The position numbers and the translations under genes were made by a program. Below are positions 62,201 to 64,000 of a stretch of 64,000 nucleotides of DNA, one piece after another. The notes below the pieces were generated by a model. The model was given only the letters and a program-made list of their open reading frames with translations. It did not search any database and was not told the DNA's origin. Each line of letters opens with the position of its first letter. The stretch's first letter is position 1. Source of the DNA: Candidatus Poribacteria bacterium (GTDB lineage Bacteria; Poribacteria; WGA-4E; WGA-3G); the NCBI GenBank assembly GCA_028824125.1, contig JAPPES010000085.1, positions 3,071 to 67,070 of the forward strand. The letters run 5' to 3'.

Positions 62201-63070
62201 TTAGCGTTCAAGCCACCCGGGTAGTTTCAAATCCTCAGATAATTTCCAAGCAGTAAAATATAACGATGCTGTCCAACGCACTGCCTCACGCGAACGTTCT
62301 TTTGTAAAATCAACCAAAGCCGACGATGGACTTTTTAGGTTTTGATAATCGTCCACAAGTTCGTAAACTCGATTTACTAAACTGTGTTCAGCTTCTATTT
62401 GTTGGACAATCGCAGGCATCAAATCCCCAACGGTTTTAACTTGTTGCTCCTTAGCGAGTTCAATTGGATCAAGTTTCAACATTTCAATCGACGCATCGAC
62501 TTTTTCATGAATACCACCATGTAATTTCGTCCCGTCTTTCTGAACGATACCGTCGAAGTGTACCGTCAAGTGTAAAGGTTGACACATATCCTGTGCATAG
62601 TGTCCGAGAAAACCCGCGTATACATAACACTTATATTGTATTATAGGATTATCCGGCCATTTGCGATACTCTGCGAAAGCAACGGCGAGTCGCTCGGTCC
62701 ACTCTGCTACTGCATAAGGTAGAAATCCAACTTTACTGGGTTTAAGTCCCATTTCTGCACACAATGCAATAAAAGCGTCTCGATCTGCAGGAACAGGATT
62801 TTCTTTGATAAGTTCAAGATCAAAATAGTGCTCACCGTATTCGGCTGCGCGTGCATGTGGCATATCTCTATTTTTTGATATATCTGGATCATAAGCACAA
62901 TGTGCAATCATTTTTTCTGCTGTTGCAGAACGGAAAAATTCTGGTAGTTCGTCTGGTAGTGTTTTTACCGACGCTTGAATTAAGATGTCGTGTCCACCAC
63001 CCCACCATGCCCACGCGGGCGTAGTCAGGATAAGTGAAAACAGAATTAATGTTTTAAGTATACGTTTCAT
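62201..63070 (-). CDS. Secreted zinc-dependent S1/P1-nuclease / phospholipase C-like protein
   Basis: 289 residues from ATG 63070 (AGGAG upstream). Signal peptide MKRILKTLILFSLILTTPAWA; the mature protein begins with Trp (WWGGGHD), the N-terminal Trp plus His that bind zinc in P1 nuclease and phospholipase C. Later metal ligands are visible in HCAYDPDISK, GFLGHYAQDMCQPLHLT and HGGIHEKVDAS. It probably hydrolyses nucleic acid or phospholipid outside the cytoplasm. A terminator follows at 62115-62162; a MITE lies upstream. Confidence 0.82.
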   Translation of the reverse strand: MKRILKTLILFSLILTTPAWAWWGGGHDILIQASVKTLPDELPEFFRSATAEKMIAHCAYDPDISKNRDMPHARAAEYGEHYFDLELIKENPVPADRDAFIALCAEMGLKPSKVGFLPYAVAEWTERLAVAFAEYRKWPDNPIIQYKCYVYAGFLGHYAQDMCQPLHLTVHFDGIVQKDGTKLHGGIHEKVDASIEMLKLDPIELAKEQQVKTVGDLMPAIVQQIEAEHSLVNRVYELVDDYQNLKSPSSALVDFTKERSREAVRWTASLYFTAWKLSEDLKLPGWLER

Positions 63071-63090
63071 AATTCTCCTCTCAGAGTAGT

Positions 63091-63354
63091 TTATAGTAAA
63101 ATTCACAATTACCTTTACGTTAGCGAGGTTAGGAAACCTCGCCAGCAGTGGGGGACATAATTACCTGTACATTGGCAAGGTTAGGAAGAAATCAACGGTA
63201 TGAATGCTATTGGGCGAATACGCCAAATCAACGGTATGAATGCGCGTATGGCATTCCCCGTATGGTATTCGCCATGATTCCCCGCCTCGCCAGCGCGAGC
63301 GTGCCGGGATTGTTGTTCATTGAGATGTCCACATATTTTCGGATTTTACTATAA
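63091..63354. mobile_element. MITE, TATAGTAAAAT-terminus family, with nested repeats
   Basis: ttatagtaaaattcacaatt at the left is matched by the reverse complement of ggattttactataa at the right. Inside are the hairpin GCGAGGTTAGGAAACCTCGC (63123-63142), an ataattacctgtacattggc section repeating the left end (about 63159), and two copies of caaatcaacggtatgaatgc (about 63190 and 63221). It fills the whole gap between the nuclease-like gene and the DUF362 gene. Confidence 0.65.
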
Positions 63355-63368
63355 GGTAAAAATAGGTT

Positions 63369-64000
63369 TTAATCAGCGGCAAGATATTCACTTGACTCGG
63401 TATCCTGCCATTGGAATTGAAGCTCAGCAGTTTCATGAGGTTTAAACGCAATAGCAATATCCTCAACAGCATGCCCCACAACCTCAATTTGTTCAAGATT
63501 TGCAGTACCGTATCCCAATTCATCTGCATATCGGAATAGTCCAATTTCCATCGGTTCAAATCCCATCGCTTTTGAAGTAACAGCGTCCGCTGCAAACACA
63601 TCGCCACTTGCAACTGCAATACCAAGCGGAACAGAATTCGTGCCACCAGGGCCGTTTCCCTGTAGTCCAACTGTGCCGTCTACGATCGCGATATCAGGCT
63701 TTAAATATCGTGAGAGTCGTAGTAGATTGATATTGAGTGTTTGTGCCTCGCGCGGCAGCACCCGATCAGCATGACTGTGATAGCCGTGCATTTTAATCCG
63801 ATCTTCCTTGTGCAGTGTTCCCATTATCATATTCTTCATCGCAAGCGTCACTACGCCAGCATCGTGTGTTTTTGCTATAGCAACAGAAATTGTGCATGGA
63901 CAATCAAGAACGGTCTTCGGCATTCGCACAGTATCTTTCTCACGACCAGAAAGAAATACGGTTGTTTCTACCCATTCTGTTTCTTGATGCAAATCAACGA
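63369..64000 (-). CDS. DUF362-domain protein, 5' end outside the window
   Basis: At least 210 residues, open to the right edge, so the N-terminus is missing. DUF362 marks are DCPCTISVAIAKTHDAGVVTLAMKNMIMGTLHKEDRIKMHGYH, then KPDIAIVDGTVGLQGNGPGG and ASGDVFAADAVTSKAMGFEP. The family binds metals or Fe-S clusters in some members; the role here is unknown. Confidence 0.8.
   Translation of the reverse strand, partial: VDLHQETEWVETTVFLSGREKDTVRMPKTVLDCPCTISVAIAKTHDAGVVTLAMKNMIMGTLHKEDRIKMHGYHSHADRVLPREAQTLNINLLRLSRYLKPDIAIVDGTVGLQGNGPGGTNSVPLGIAVASGDVFAADAVTSKAMGFEPMEIGLFRYADELGYGTANLEQIEVVGHAVEDIAIAFKPHETAELQFQWQDTESSEYLAAD

Noticed and set aside
1-64000. tRNA, tmRNA or rRNA genes
   Set aside because: No cloverleaf with GGTTCRANNCC-type T-arm or rRNA-like block was recognised while reading both strands by eye; a tRNAscan run would settle this.

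Overview
The window is bacterial and gene-dense, with moderate to low GC by eye. Lineage is inferred from content only: an arylsulfatase, many TPR and WD40 proteins, an ECF sigma factor fused to a WD40 beta-propeller, lipoproteins, hydroxyproline catabolism, and many short hairpin repeats and MITE-like elements between genes. This mix suggests an environmental, possibly sponge- or marine-associated, bacterium of the Candidatus Poribacteria kind. There is no rRNA gene, and I saw no tRNA gene to test this.

Layout. 1-3.4 kb: a tandemly duplicated small gene, a large OB/OB/zinc-ribbon/PD-(D/E)XK/macro fusion protein, and an aspartate-type aminotransferase. 3.4-7.6 kb: a HigBA-like toxin-antitoxin pair with a consensus promoter and palindromic operator, a membrane coiled-coil protein, a TPR protein, and a DNA methyltransferase fused to an HNH nuclease. 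7.8-14.4 kb: sulfatase, sigma-WD40 fusion, an IS5-like insertion sequence abutting a three-repeat orphan CRISPR array, and a 92-bp MITE. 14.4-18.7 kb: GH5-like glycosidase, band-7 protein, lysine 2,3-aminomutase-like radical SAM enzyme, and DisA behind a palindrome-rich control region. 19-28.6 kb: envelope proteins with NTF2-like domains, a thioesterase whose end is supplied by a MITE, a LolD/FtsX-type ABC exporter, a TPR lipoprotein and PurC. 28.9-34.1 kb: a lipoprotein, an ECF sigma / anti-sigma / secreted TPR operon, and a malate/lactate dehydrogenase-family enzyme.

The most remarkable region is 34.4-41.1 kb. It holds four tandem paralogous genes, each a long reading frame interrupted by one in-frame TGA directly after a conserved Cys. 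In every copy the TGA lies at the active-site position of a thioredoxin-like domain. In every copy it is followed, at identical spacing, by a small hairpin with a G-containing apical loop and compensatory stem changes, as expected of bacterial SECIS elements. I read these as four tandem selenoproteins of a family I do not recognise.

41.3-51.9 kb: an AT-rich secreted metalloprotease, an AIM24 protein, a type II restriction-modification pair, a two-gene cis-3-hydroxyproline to proline pathway, two paralogous lipoproteins around a HAD phosphatase, and a recent duplication of an acetyltransferase gene. 52.0-59.7 kb (minus strand): a complete type I Zorya anti-phage operon, zorABCD. 59.8-63.1 kb: a decayed three-gene module, a TusA-OsmC fusion, a DsrE/TusA pair and a secreted S1/P1-nuclease-like enzyme. 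The window ends inside a DUF362 gene.

Defence functions are spread over the window (Zorya, two methyltransferase systems, the macro/nuclease fusion, toxin-antitoxin, orphan CRISPR). Intergenic space is dominated by two kinds of repeat: MITEs with TATAGT-type termini and short palindromes whose stems covary between copies. Functional statements are inferences from motifs; no database was searched.
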